From an uncultured Bacillota bacterium (GTDB taxonomy: Bacteria > Bacillota > Clostridia > Christensenellales > UBA1242), in assembly GCA_900545735.1 (NCBI GenBank), contig URAC01000034.1:1-9859 (forward strand): 9,859 nt of DNA, written 5' to 3'. The notes under the pieces were generated by a model. It saw only the letters and a list, made by a program, of their open reading frames with translations, was not told the DNA's origin and searched no databases. Within the stretch, counting starts at the first letter, position 1. Every line of letters starts with the position of its first letter. Shown here piece after piece: positions 1 to 5,642 of this stretch. Both the position numbers and the translations under genes were made by a program.

Positions 1-31
1 GTCGGCAGCGTCAGATGTGTATAAGAGACAG
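1..31. other. Nextera (Tn5) read-1 adapter, artefact
   Basis: The first 31 bases match the Illumina Nextera read-1 adapter without its first two bases. The 19-bp Tn5 mosaic end occupies 13-31 and finishes in TATAAGAGACAG. It is library sequence, not genome. Read on the minus strand it adds six false residues, LSLIHI, to the truncated AddB; this peptide tail is the usual trace of untrimmed Nextera adapter. Genomic sequence starts at 32. Confidence 0.98.
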
Positions 32-1126
32 CTCCAATACCTTATTAATAAATTTAATTGGAGCAAGTTGCGACAAAGTTTTTGTTTCATCGATATAATA
101 AGAAATATCTTCATTTGAAAATATCTCTTGAATTTGCTTTGAATAGGATTCTAAACTTGGAACAATTATGTTGAAATCTTTAAATTGATAGCCGTTTTGA
201 GCAATTTCAAATTTAATGATGTTTGCGACCTTTTCAATTTCAGTGGTTAAATTTGCGTTGCTTAAAATTGCCACTCCAAAAGGAATGTCTTTTTTAATTT
301 GTTTAAATGCAAACAAATTATGTGCAATATGATTTTGAAAATCATTGTTTGAATTTTGGCAATAATTGATGTTTGGCTTTAACTTTAAATCTTCACAAAT
401 TTGTTCAACTTTTTGAATTACATCTTTTTCGTAAATGTAACTATTTTCATTTGAATTTGAAAAACACGCACCAATAGCTACTGATTTTGCACTTTTTATT
501 AACAATTTTAAAATTGTTTTAACCTGTGCAGTAAAACTATCAAATTCAGCAAAATAAAAATTGGAATTTTTGATTAACTCACAATTTTCAATTTCCTTTT
601 CAAAAAGAACTAACAAATCTGCAGCATCAACTTTTTCTCTATTTTCTTCTTCATAAAGTTTATATATTTTTGCAATGTCTATCAATTTTTCAAAATTCAA
701 TTTTGATGTTTTATTTAAAAAGTTCTCACAATCAACTTCAGAAGATTTTAATTGTGATATTGTCAAAAAAATTTCTTTTGCAAAGTCAAGAGTAATGTTG
801 GCGTCTTTTAAACTCTCAAATTCATTTTTATGCTCTAAAAGTATTTTATAAATAACAAGCGAGCCCTCCAAATTGCTTTGCGATTTAAAATTATTTCCAG
901 CTAGTTTTAAAACTAAGTTTGCAAGTTTTGAGATTGAAACAACATCAATATTAAATGTTGAAGTTATTCCATGTTCGCTGAACAGCAATTTTTCTGCCTG
1001 CAAAGAAAATCTGTCTGGCACAACAATAAAATTTCTCAAATCTAAATTTTGCGAAATTTGAACACTCTTAATTACTTCTTTTGTGGCCTGTCTTAATGTT
1101 GGCGCTAACAACAAATTTAATTGCAT
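32..1126 (-). CDS. addB: ATP-dependent helicase/deoxyribonuclease subunit B, N-terminal part (3' truncated)
   Basis: AddB pairs with AddA to resect double-strand breaks in Firmicutes (the RecBCD counterpart), producing 3' single strands for RecA. The 365 codons present correspond to roughly the first third of a usual AddB. They align by eye with B. subtilis AddB along their length: VPDRFSLQAEKLL (near residue 36) matches the VPDQMTF block, and GYQFKDFNIIVP plus ISYYIDETKTLSQLAPIKFI near the cut match its GYRYKDVAILAR and IPYFIDGKASMLNHPLIEFI blocks. The N-terminus, where AddB normally has the Walker A loop GRxGSGKT, reads MQLNLLLAPTLRQATK and has no P-loop. The C-terminal nuclease and its iron-sulphur cysteines lie beyond the library end. 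The ATG at 1126 has no SD; a -10 box ends 6 nt before it. Family is fairly certain; ATP binding by this subunit is doubtful. Confidence 0.85.
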
Positions 1127-1132
1127 ATTTTA

Positions 1133-1160
1133 ATTTTATCATAAAATTAAAAAACATCAA
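1133..1160 (-). promoter_or_regulatory. Predicted addB promoter, leaderless geometry
   Basis: On the minus strand a -35 TTGATG (1160-1155) and a -10 TAAAAT (1138-1133) are 16 bp apart. Only six bases separate the -10 from the addB ATG, which puts the expected transcript start at or next to the start codon. No SD is present. The sequence is very AT-rich, so chance matches are possible. Confidence 0.45.
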
Positions 1161-1167
1161 ATATTAT

Positions 1168-1196
1168 TTGCTTTTTAAAATTCAAATATATAAAAT
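1168..1196 (+). promoter_or_regulatory. Predicted promoter for the hydrogenase small-subunit ORF and rubrerythrin
   Basis: TTGCTT (1168-1173), a 17-bp spacer and TAAAAT (1191-1196) form a sigma-A-like promoter. The ATG of the next ORF is at 1203, six bases after the -10, so the transcript would begin at or beside the start codon. The promoter is back-to-back with the predicted addB promoter in the same 76-bp gap. No better promoter was seen directly before rubrerythrin, so this one probably serves both genes. Confidence 0.5.
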
Positions 1197-1202
1197 AAAA
1201 AT

Positions 1203-1418
1203 ATGGACAAAGCGGAAACGCCACTGATAAACAACATCGCACAAAAGCGCGCCAAAGCGTTGTACCATAATGAGGAAATATCAAAAATAAGAAGTGCTCA
1301 CGACAATCCAGATATTAAAAATGTCTATTCCAATTTTTTAGGAATGCCACTTAGCAAATTATCAAAAACTTTGTTGCACACAACTTATGTTGATAACTCA
1401 AAAAAAATATGTATTTAA
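1203..1418 (+). CDS. Orphan [FeFe]-hydrogenase small-subunit domain protein
   Basis: This 71-residue product resembles the iron hydrogenase small-subunit domain (Pfam Fe_hyd_SSU) that normally ends [FeFe] hydrogenases or forms the separate small subunit of periplasmic enzymes. The family pattern is visible: RAKALY at 16-21, then S-x-x-NP, then a Y-x-x-FLG block, then LLHTTY near the C-terminus. The H-cluster domain, which carries the cysteines and makes H2, is not here: the frame has a stop at 1191-1193, and addB lies divergently upstream. There is no signal peptide or SD. The TAA stop at 1416-1418 overlaps the rubrerythrin SD, which suggests translational coupling and argues that the ORF is read. 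It may be a free-standing small subunit or the leftover 3' end of a lost hydrogenase gene. The domain call is fairly firm; present function is unknown. Confidence 0.65.
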   Translation: MDKAETPLINNIAQKRAKALYHNEEISKIRSAHDNPDIKNVYSNFLGMPLSKLSKTLLHTTYVDNSKKICI

Positions 1419-1431
1419 GGAGAATTAAAAT

Positions 1432-1965
1432 ATGGAATTAAAAGGTAGCAAAACAGAAAAAAATTTAATGGAAGCATTTGCTGGAGAAAGCCAAGCAAGA
1501 AATAAATACACTTATTACGCTTCAAAAGCTAGAAAAGATGGATATGAAGAAATAGCAAACATCTTTGAAGAAACAGCAAACAATGAAAAAGAACACGCAA
1601 AAATTTGGTTCAAAGCCCTTCACGATGGTGCAGTTCCAGCAACAACAGAAAACTTGGTCGATGCAGCTGCTGGTGAGCACGGCGAATGGACAGATATGTA
1701 TGAAAGAATGGCAAGAGAAGCAGAAGAAGAAGGCTTCACAAAACTTGCTTATCAATTTAGAGCAGTTGGCGCCATTGAAAAAATGCACGAAGAAAGATAT
1801 TTAAAACTTTTAAAATCAGTTAAAGAAAACACAGTATTTACAAACGCAAAAGTTGTTGCTTGGAAATGCTTAAATTGTGGCCACGTTCATATGGGAACAA
1901 AAGCTCCAATGGTTTGCCCTGTATGCGACCACCCACAATCATATTTTGTTCAAATCGAACTATAA
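1432..1965 (+). CDS. rbr: Rubrerythrin
   Basis: Cytoplasmic non-haem iron peroxidase that reduces hydrogen peroxide in anaerobes using electrons from rubredoxin or NAD(P)H systems. The 177 residues are complete. A ferritin-like four-helix part (about 1-130) carries the expected diiron ligands E19, E52-x-x-H55, E82, E85 and E116-x-x-H119. A rubredoxin-like C-terminal domain (about 140-177) has the FeS4 cysteines C146-x-x-C149 and C162-x-x-C165. The start is set by AAGGAG at 1417-1422, nine bases before the ATG. That SD overlaps the stop of the preceding hydrogenase small-subunit ORF, so the two are probably co-transcribed from 1168-1196. A hairpin terminator follows at 1992-2031. All key residues are intact. 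Confidence 0.97.
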   Translation: MELKGSKTEKNLMEAFAGESQARNKYTYYASKARKDGYEEIANIFEETANNEKEHAKIWFKALHDGAVPATTENLVDAAAGEHGEWTDMYERMAREAEEEGFTKLAYQFRAVGAIEKMHEERYLKLLKSVKENTVFTNAKVVAWKCLNCGHVHMGTKAPMVCPVCDHPQSYFVQIEL

Positions 1966-1991
1966 TTTGAAGGAAATATCATAATAAATTT

Positions 1992-2031
1992 AAAAGTAAG
2001 TCAAAATTTTTATTGACTTACTTTTTCTTTT
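1992..2031 (+). terminator. Intrinsic terminator after rubrerythrin
   Basis: A 13-bp stem (1992-2004 with 2013-2025) with an 8-nt loop is followed by a short T-rich stretch. It closes the rubrerythrin transcript. The right arm also contains TTGACT, which serves as the -35 box of the promoter at 2013-2041, so the two signals overlap. Confidence 0.8.
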
Positions 2032-2041
2032 GTTATATAAT
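2013..2041 (+). promoter_or_regulatory. Predicted strong promoter for the tRNA-Arg region
   Basis: TTGACT (2013-2018), a 17-bp spacer and a perfect TATAAT (2036-2041) form one of the best sigma-A-like promoters in the window. Transcription would start near 2048. The intact tRNA begins only at 2258 and I see no convincing promoter immediately before it, so this is the likely promoter for tRNA-Arg. It would give a leader of about 210 nt. Confidence 0.65.
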
Positions 2042-2046
2042 AAGCC

Positions 2047-2083
2047 TGCTTTAATTGAAAATCCCTCTAAAATAATTAAAGCA
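2047..2083 (+). other. AT-rich hairpin at the predicted transcript start
   Basis: A perfect 10-bp inverted repeat, TGCTTTAATT (2047-2056) and AATTAAAGCA (2074-2083), has a 17-nt loop. It sits exactly where the 2013-2041 promoter should begin transcription, so it would form a 5'-end hairpin on the RNA. It lacks a T-tract and is not a terminator on the plus strand. Role unknown. Confidence 0.4.
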
Positions 2084-2086
2084 CAA

Positions 2087-2114
2087 TTATACGCGCTGTT
2101 AGCTCAACTGGATA
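2087..2114 (+). repeat. Partial duplicate of the tRNA-Arg 5' half (att-like direct repeat)
   Basis: These 28 bases repeat 2252-2279 with one mismatch, and the 22 bases from 2093 are identical to the first 22 bases of the intact tRNA-Arg (acceptor 5' strand, D-stem 5' strand and D-loop). The copy stops inside the D-loop after GGATA and continues into unrelated sequence. The repeats are 165 bp apart. A tRNA end repeated on both sides of foreign-looking sequence is the usual footprint of site-specific integration, but here it is the 5' half that is repeated rather than the common 3' half. Alternatives are a tandem duplication with later divergence, or recombination with another tRNA locus. Confidence 0.85.
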
Positions 2115-2257
2115 TCATCTTCGATGATGCGACAGCGTCGAACCTTTGCAAGAGCCTGCTTAGCAGTCTCTGCAACTCTTCTCCTTGTCTAATGAGCGTT
2201 TTAACGCTCCAATGAGAAGAAAATCCAATCATTTTGCTTATTTTACAAACTTTATAT
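2115..2257. other. GC-rich, hairpin-dense island between tRNA repeats
   Basis: This stretch separates the duplicated tRNA half from the intact tRNA. Bases 2121-2190 contain 36 G or C out of 70, well above the surrounding DNA, which suggests a different origin. It holds a row of hairpins: ATCATC/GATGAT (2114-2128), CGAC/GTCG (2130-2140), a 13-bp stem with one bulge and one mismatch (2146-2175), and GAGCGTT/AACGCTC (2194-2209). A minus-strand frame is open through the whole island and ends with TGA inside the tRNA repeat (2104-2106); it includes an ATG at 2232 (42 codons) and a TTG at 2175 with a good SD. I do not recognise any product. It could be the remnant of an integrated element, a structured RNA, or both. 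Confidence 0.5.
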
Positions 2258-2334
2258 GCGCTGTTAGCTCAACTGGATAGAGCGTTGGTCTACGGAACCA
2301 AAGGTTAGGTGTTCAAATCCCCTACGGCGCACCA
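2258..2334 (+). tRNA. tRNA-Arg (anticodon ACG)
   Basis: A full cloverleaf can be drawn. The acceptor stem is 2258-2264 with 2324-2330, including one G-U pair. The D-stem GCTC/GAGC has a loop containing GG. The anticodon stem is TTGGT/ACCAA, with loop CTACGGA and anticodon ACG at 2292-2294. The variable loop has 5 nt, the T-loop is TTCAAAT, the discriminator is A2331 and CCA is encoded at 2332-2334. The anticodon fits tRNA-Arg for CGN codons, with A34 normally deaminated to inosine by TadA. The fourth T-stem pair (52:62; T2310 with C2320) is a mismatch, which is unusual. Its first 22 bases are repeated at 2093-2114. Confidence 0.95.
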
Positions 2335-2337
2335 AAT

Positions 2338-2365
2338 AAAAAAACCGCTTTTAAAGCGGTTTTTT
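2338..2365. terminator. Bidirectional terminator shared by tRNA-Arg and asnS
   Basis: CCGCTTT/AAAGCGG (2345-2351 and 2353-2359) is flanked by an A-tract on the left and a T-tract on the right, giving about a 13-bp stem with U-tails in both directions. It ends the tRNA transcript on the plus strand and the aspS-asnS transcript on the minus strand; the asnS stop codon is at 2367-2369. Confidence 0.9.
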
Positions 2366-2366
2366 A

Positions 2367-3746
2367 TTATATCGAACCAACTGTCCTTGGACAATATTCA
2401 ACATCGCGAATATTTGTGATACCAGTTAAATACATAACAAATCTTTCAAAGCCAAGGCCAAATCCACTGTGAACATTTGTTCCATATTTTCTTGTTTCTA
2501 AATAGTTTGTGTAATCCTTTAAATTCAAGCCAAGTTCTTGCATTCTTGCAACTAACTTATCATAATTTTCTTCCCTTTGGCTTCCTCCACAAAGTTCACC
2601 AATTCCCGGAACAAGAAGGTCAACCGCTGCAACAGTTTTGCCGTCTGGGTTTTGTTTCATATAGAATGCTTTGATATCTTTTGGATAGTTATATAAAAAT
2701 ACTGGCTTTTTATAAACTTGTTCAGTTAAATATCTTTCGTGCTCGCTTTGAAGGTCAACACCCCATTCAACTGGAAATTCAAATTTATCTTTCACTTTTT
2801 CCAAAATTTCAATGGCGTCAGTGTATGACAAGCGAACAAACTGGCTACTTACAACATTGTTCAATCTATCAAGCAAGCCTTTGTCCACAAAATTATTTAA
2901 AAAGTTAAGTTCATCTTTGCATTTTTCCATAACATAAGAAATAACAAACTTAATCATTTCTTCTTCGTGGTCCATAAGCCCAGATAAATCTGTAAAGCAC
3001 ATTTCAGGTTCCATCATCCAAAACTCCGCAGCGTGCCTTGTTGTGTTTGATTTTTCCGCCCTAAATGTAGGTCCAAATGTGTAAGTGTTGCAGAAAGCGT
3101 GCGTCATAGGTTCTTCATCAATCTGCCCTGAAACAGTTAGGAAAACTTTTCTTCCAAAGAAATCTTTTGAATAGTCCACTTTCCCAAGTTCAGCAACTTT
3201 GTCTAAATCTAAAGATGTAACTTGGAACATTGAGCCAGCGCCTTCGCAATCGCTTGATGTTATGATTGGTGTATTGCAATAAACAAAATCTTTTTCTTGA
3301 TAAAATTTATGAATAGCGTAAGCAGCAACAGACCTGATTCTAAAAACTGCGTTAAAGGTGTTTGTGCGTGGTCTTAAATAATTTTTTTCTCTCAAAAATT
3401 CCAATGAATGGCCTTTCTTTTGAAGTGGATAGTCGCTTGCAGATGCTCCAGCAACTACAACATTTTCAGCGTTGATTTCATAAGGTTGTTTAGCGTTAGG
3501 CGTTAAAACAACAGTTCCTTCAATTTCAAAAGACGCTCCTGTAAGTTGAGAAATTATTTCATCAAAATTATTGATTTTTTGATTTTCAACAACAATTTGA
3601 CAGCTTTTAAATGCTCCATCATTTAATTCGATAAATGCGATATTTTTGCTATCTCTAATTGTTCTTGCCCAGCCACAAACTTTAACCCTTTTGCCGGCAT
3701 ATTCTTCATATTTTTCGTTCAAAGTTTTGATTTTTGATCTATTCAT
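2367..3746 (-). CDS. asnS: Asparagine--tRNA ligase
   Basis: Cytoplasmic class IIb synthetase that charges tRNA-Asn with asparagine. The 459 residues are complete and of normal length. An N-terminal OB-fold for anticodon binding spans about 1-105. The class II core includes motif 2, FRAE at 228-231 followed by the AsnRS-type SNTTRHAAEFWMMEPE, and motif 3 at 428-435 ending in ER, so the invariant arginine R435 is kept. It is the second gene of an operon: its ATG lies 1 nt after the aspS stop, and its SD (GGAC) lies within the last aspS codons, so translation is probably coupled. Having AsnRS means asparaginyl-tRNA can be made directly, which would allow the neighbouring AspRS to be the discriminating type, though that cannot be decided from sequence alone. 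Confidence 0.97.
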   Translation of the reverse strand: MNRSKIKTLNEKYEEYAGKRVKVCGWARTIRDSKNIAFIELNDGAFKSCQIVVENQKINNFDEIISQLTGASFEIEGTVVLTPNAKQPYEINAENVVVAGASASDYPLQKKGHSLEFLREKNYLRPRTNTFNAVFRIRSVAAYAIHKFYQEKDFVYCNTPIITSSDCEGAGSMFQVTSLDLDKVAELGKVDYSKDFFGRKVFLTVSGQIDEEPMTHAFCNTYTFGPTFRAEKSNTTRHAAEFWMMEPEMCFTDLSGLMDHEEEMIKFVISYVMEKCKDELNFLNNFVDKGLLDRLNNVVSSQFVRLSYTDAIEILEKVKDKFEFPVEWGVDLQSEHERYLTEQVYKKPVFLYNYPKDIKAFYMKQNPDGKTVAAVDLLVPGIGELCGGSQREENYDKLVARMQELGLNLKDYTNYLETRKYGTNVHSGFGLGFERFVMYLTGITNIRDVEYCPRTVGSI

Positions 3747-3747
3747 T

Positions 3748-5499
3748 TTATTCGTCCTTTTTTATAACTTGAATTCCAACTTCTCTTAAAAATTTGTCAT
3801 CTATCTTGCTTGGTGAATTCATAAGCAAATCGCGAGCGTTATTGTTCAATGGGAACGCGATTATCTCACGCATCAATTCTTTGTTTGCAACAATCATAAG
3901 TAAAGAGTCAAATCCAAATGCGCAGCCAGCGTGAGGTGGAGCGCCATAAGAGAAAGCATTGTATAGCGCGCCAAATTTTTGTTTTACAACTTCTTCGCCA
4001 TAGCCAACTTTTTCAAAAACATTTAACATAACTTTAGGGTCGTGATTTCTAACCGCACCACTCAAACATTCGTGTCCATTGATAACCATATCATATTGAT
4101 ATGCAACGATTTCAAATGGGTCTTTGGTGTCTAGTTCTTCCAAAGTTGCTTGTGGCATACTAAATGGGTTATGTCCAAAATCTATCTTTCCAGTATCTTT
4201 ATTCTTTTCAAAGAATGGGAAATCTACAATCCAGCACATTGCAATTTTGTTTTTATCAATGAGTTCCAATCTGTTTCCTAATTCATTTCTTAAAACATTT
4301 GCAAGCTTTGGTGCCATTTCTTTGCTATCTGCAACAATAAATAAACTTTCTCCGCCAACAAGATTAAATTCTTTAACAAGATATTTTTTATCTTCTTCGC
4401 TTAAATATTTGACAATGCTTCCTGTGAATTCATTATCTGCATATTTTAGCCAAACGCAGCCTTTTCCTTCATAAGCCACTATAACTTGACCAATTTCGTC
4501 ATACCATTTTCTTGACTTTTCTCCGCAACTAGCACAAATTGCTTTTATTGTCTTGCCTTTAAAGGCATTAAATTCTGTGTTTTCAAACAATTTAGTTAAA
4601 TCGTGAACTATAAGTGGATTTCTTAAATCTGGCTTATCACTGCAATATTTTTCCATTGCTTCACGATAAGGGATTCTAACAAGTGGAGCGGTTGAAAATT
4701 CTCTATCTGGTGTTAGTTCTTTAAATAAACTTGTTATGAACTCTTCACAAACATTCAAAACATCTTCTTGAGTTGCAAAAGACATTTCCATATCTATTTG
4801 ATAGAATTCACCTGGAGTTCTATCTGCCCTAGCAGGTTCGTTTCTAAAGCAAGGAGCAACTTGGAAATATTTATCAAATCCGGAAACCATAAGAAGTTGT
4901 TTGAATTGTTGAGGTGCTTGTGGAAGAGCAAAGAACTCTCCTGGAGCATTGACTGTTGGAACGATAAAATCTCTTGCTCCTTCTGGGCTTGAGTTTGCAA
5001 GAATTGGAGTTTGAACTTCTGTGAAGCCCATACTATACATCTTGTTTCTAACAAAGTTCAACATCTTTGACCTAAGCAAAATCAAATTGTGAGTGTCTGG
5101 ATTTCTTAAATCAAGATATCTATATTTCAATCTCAAATCTTCCCTTGTTGAAGGTGCATTCATAATTTCAAAAGGCAAGGTTGATTGACATCTTCCCAAT
5201 ATTTCCAAACTGTCAACATCTATTTCAATGTCTCCTGTTGCCATCTTTGGATTTTTGCTTTCTCTTTCCAAAACTTTGCCGTGAACTGAAATAACAGTTT
5301 CTTTGCAAACATCTTGAATTAAATTTTCATCTTTAACTAAAATTTGAGTTATTCCGTAGTTATCTCTCAAAGTAGCAAAAGTAATTCCCCCAAGTTTTCT
5401 AATTGAATTAACCCAGCCAGCAAGTTTTACTTCTTTGCCAGCATCTTCAATTCTTAACTCCCCGCAGTCGTGTGTGCGATAACAGTTTTTAATTATCAT
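3748..5499 (-). CDS. aspS: Aspartate--tRNA ligase with motif 3 Arg-to-Ser
   Basis: Bacterial-type class IIb synthetase that charges tRNA-Asp with aspartate. The 583 residues contain an N-terminal OB-fold (about 1-105), RYLDLR (127-132), SPEGARDF (171-178), the aspartate-site block QAPQQFKQ (194-201), motif 2 FRNEPARADR (218-227) with GEFYQIDME (230-238), a bacterial GAD insertion (about 280-400), and a motif 3 region GCAFGFDS (525-532). In E. coli and B. subtilis AspRS that last position is arginine (GLDR), which binds ATP; here codon 3904-3906 (minus strand TCT) gives S532. I chose the ATG at 5499 because GGAG (5509-5506) lies six bases before it. An upstream in-frame ATG at 5511 would place the SD inside the gene. 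It is the first gene of the aspS-asnS operon, driven by the promoter at 5548-5576. The family is certain; full activity is open. Confidence 0.95.
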   Translation of the reverse strand: MIIKNCYRTHDCGELRIEDAGKEVKLAGWVNSIRKLGGITFATLRDNYGITQILVKDENLIQDVCKETVISVHGKVLERESKNPKMATGDIEIDVDSLEILGRCQSTLPFEIMNAPSTREDLRLKYRYLDLRNPDTHNLILLRSKMLNFVRNKMYSMGFTEVQTPILANSSPEGARDFIVPTVNAPGEFFALPQAPQQFKQLLMVSGFDKYFQVAPCFRNEPARADRTPGEFYQIDMEMSFATQEDVLNVCEEFITSLFKELTPDREFSTAPLVRIPYREAMEKYCSDKPDLRNPLIVHDLTKLFENTEFNAFKGKTIKAICASCGEKSRKWYDEIGQVIVAYEGKGCVWLKYADNEFTGSIVKYLSEEDKKYLVKEFNLVGGESLFIVADSKEMAPKLANVLRNELGNRLELIDKNKIAMCWIVDFPFFEKNKDTGKIDFGHNPFSMPQATLEELDTKDPFEIVAYQYDMVINGHECLSGAVRNHDPKVMLNVFEKVGYGEEVVKQKFGALYNAFSYGAPPHAGCAFGFDSLLMIVANKELMREIIAFPLNNNARDLLMNSPSKIDDKFLREVGIQVIKKDE

Positions 5500-5547
5500 A
5501 AGTAACTCCATTTAAATTGCATTTAGCAATAATTTATATACGGAGTC

Positions 5548-5576
5548 ATTTTATAACATTAGCGTGAAGATTGCAA
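5548..5576 (-). promoter_or_regulatory. Predicted aspS-asnS promoter
   Basis: On the minus strand TTGCAA (5576-5571), a 17-bp spacer and TAAAAT (5553-5548) form a clean sigma-A-like promoter. The leader to the aspS ATG is roughly 40-45 nt. This is too short for a T-box riboswitch, and no T-box motifs are visible. Confidence 0.75.
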
Positions 5577-5622
5577 GAAAAATTTATTAATTTTTAAATC
5601 AGTTATCTCAATTTTTGTTAGA

Positions 5623-5628
5623 TATAAT
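5623..5628 (+). promoter_or_regulatory. Predicted -10 box before spmA
   Basis: A perfect TATAAT precedes the spmA GTG by 14 bases. No good -35 is found at 16-18 bp upstream (around 5600 the sequence is CAGTTA). The transcript leader would be only about 7-8 nt, with no SD. A second candidate, TATATA at 5631-5636, lies six bases before the GTG. The sporulation link of spmA means another sigma factor could be involved, but no such box was identified. Confidence 0.35.
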
Positions 5629-5642
5629 CATATATATACAAC

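Noticed and set aside
13..31. Tn5 inverted ends as a genuine composite transposon (13-31 and 9838-9856)
   Set aside because: The mosaic ends are joined to Nextera primer sequence at both sides, so they come from library preparation, not from a transposon in the genome.
2030..2215. 61-codon plus-strand open frame across the tRNA-half and island
   Set aside because: It starts at a TTG inside the terminator tail with no SD, overlaps the promoter and the tRNA repeat, and resembles no protein.
4124..4474. 116-codon plus-strand frame opposite aspS
   Set aside because: It is antisense to a certain aspS coding region and shows no recognisable motif or SD.
5500..5511. Upstream ATG for aspS giving a four-residue extension
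   Set aside because: The SD GGAG (5506-5509) overlaps that ATG and is correctly spaced for the ATG at 5499.
5500..5642. T-box riboswitch controlling aspS-asnS
   Set aside because: The predicted leader is only about 40-45 nt and has no specifier, T-box or terminator structure.
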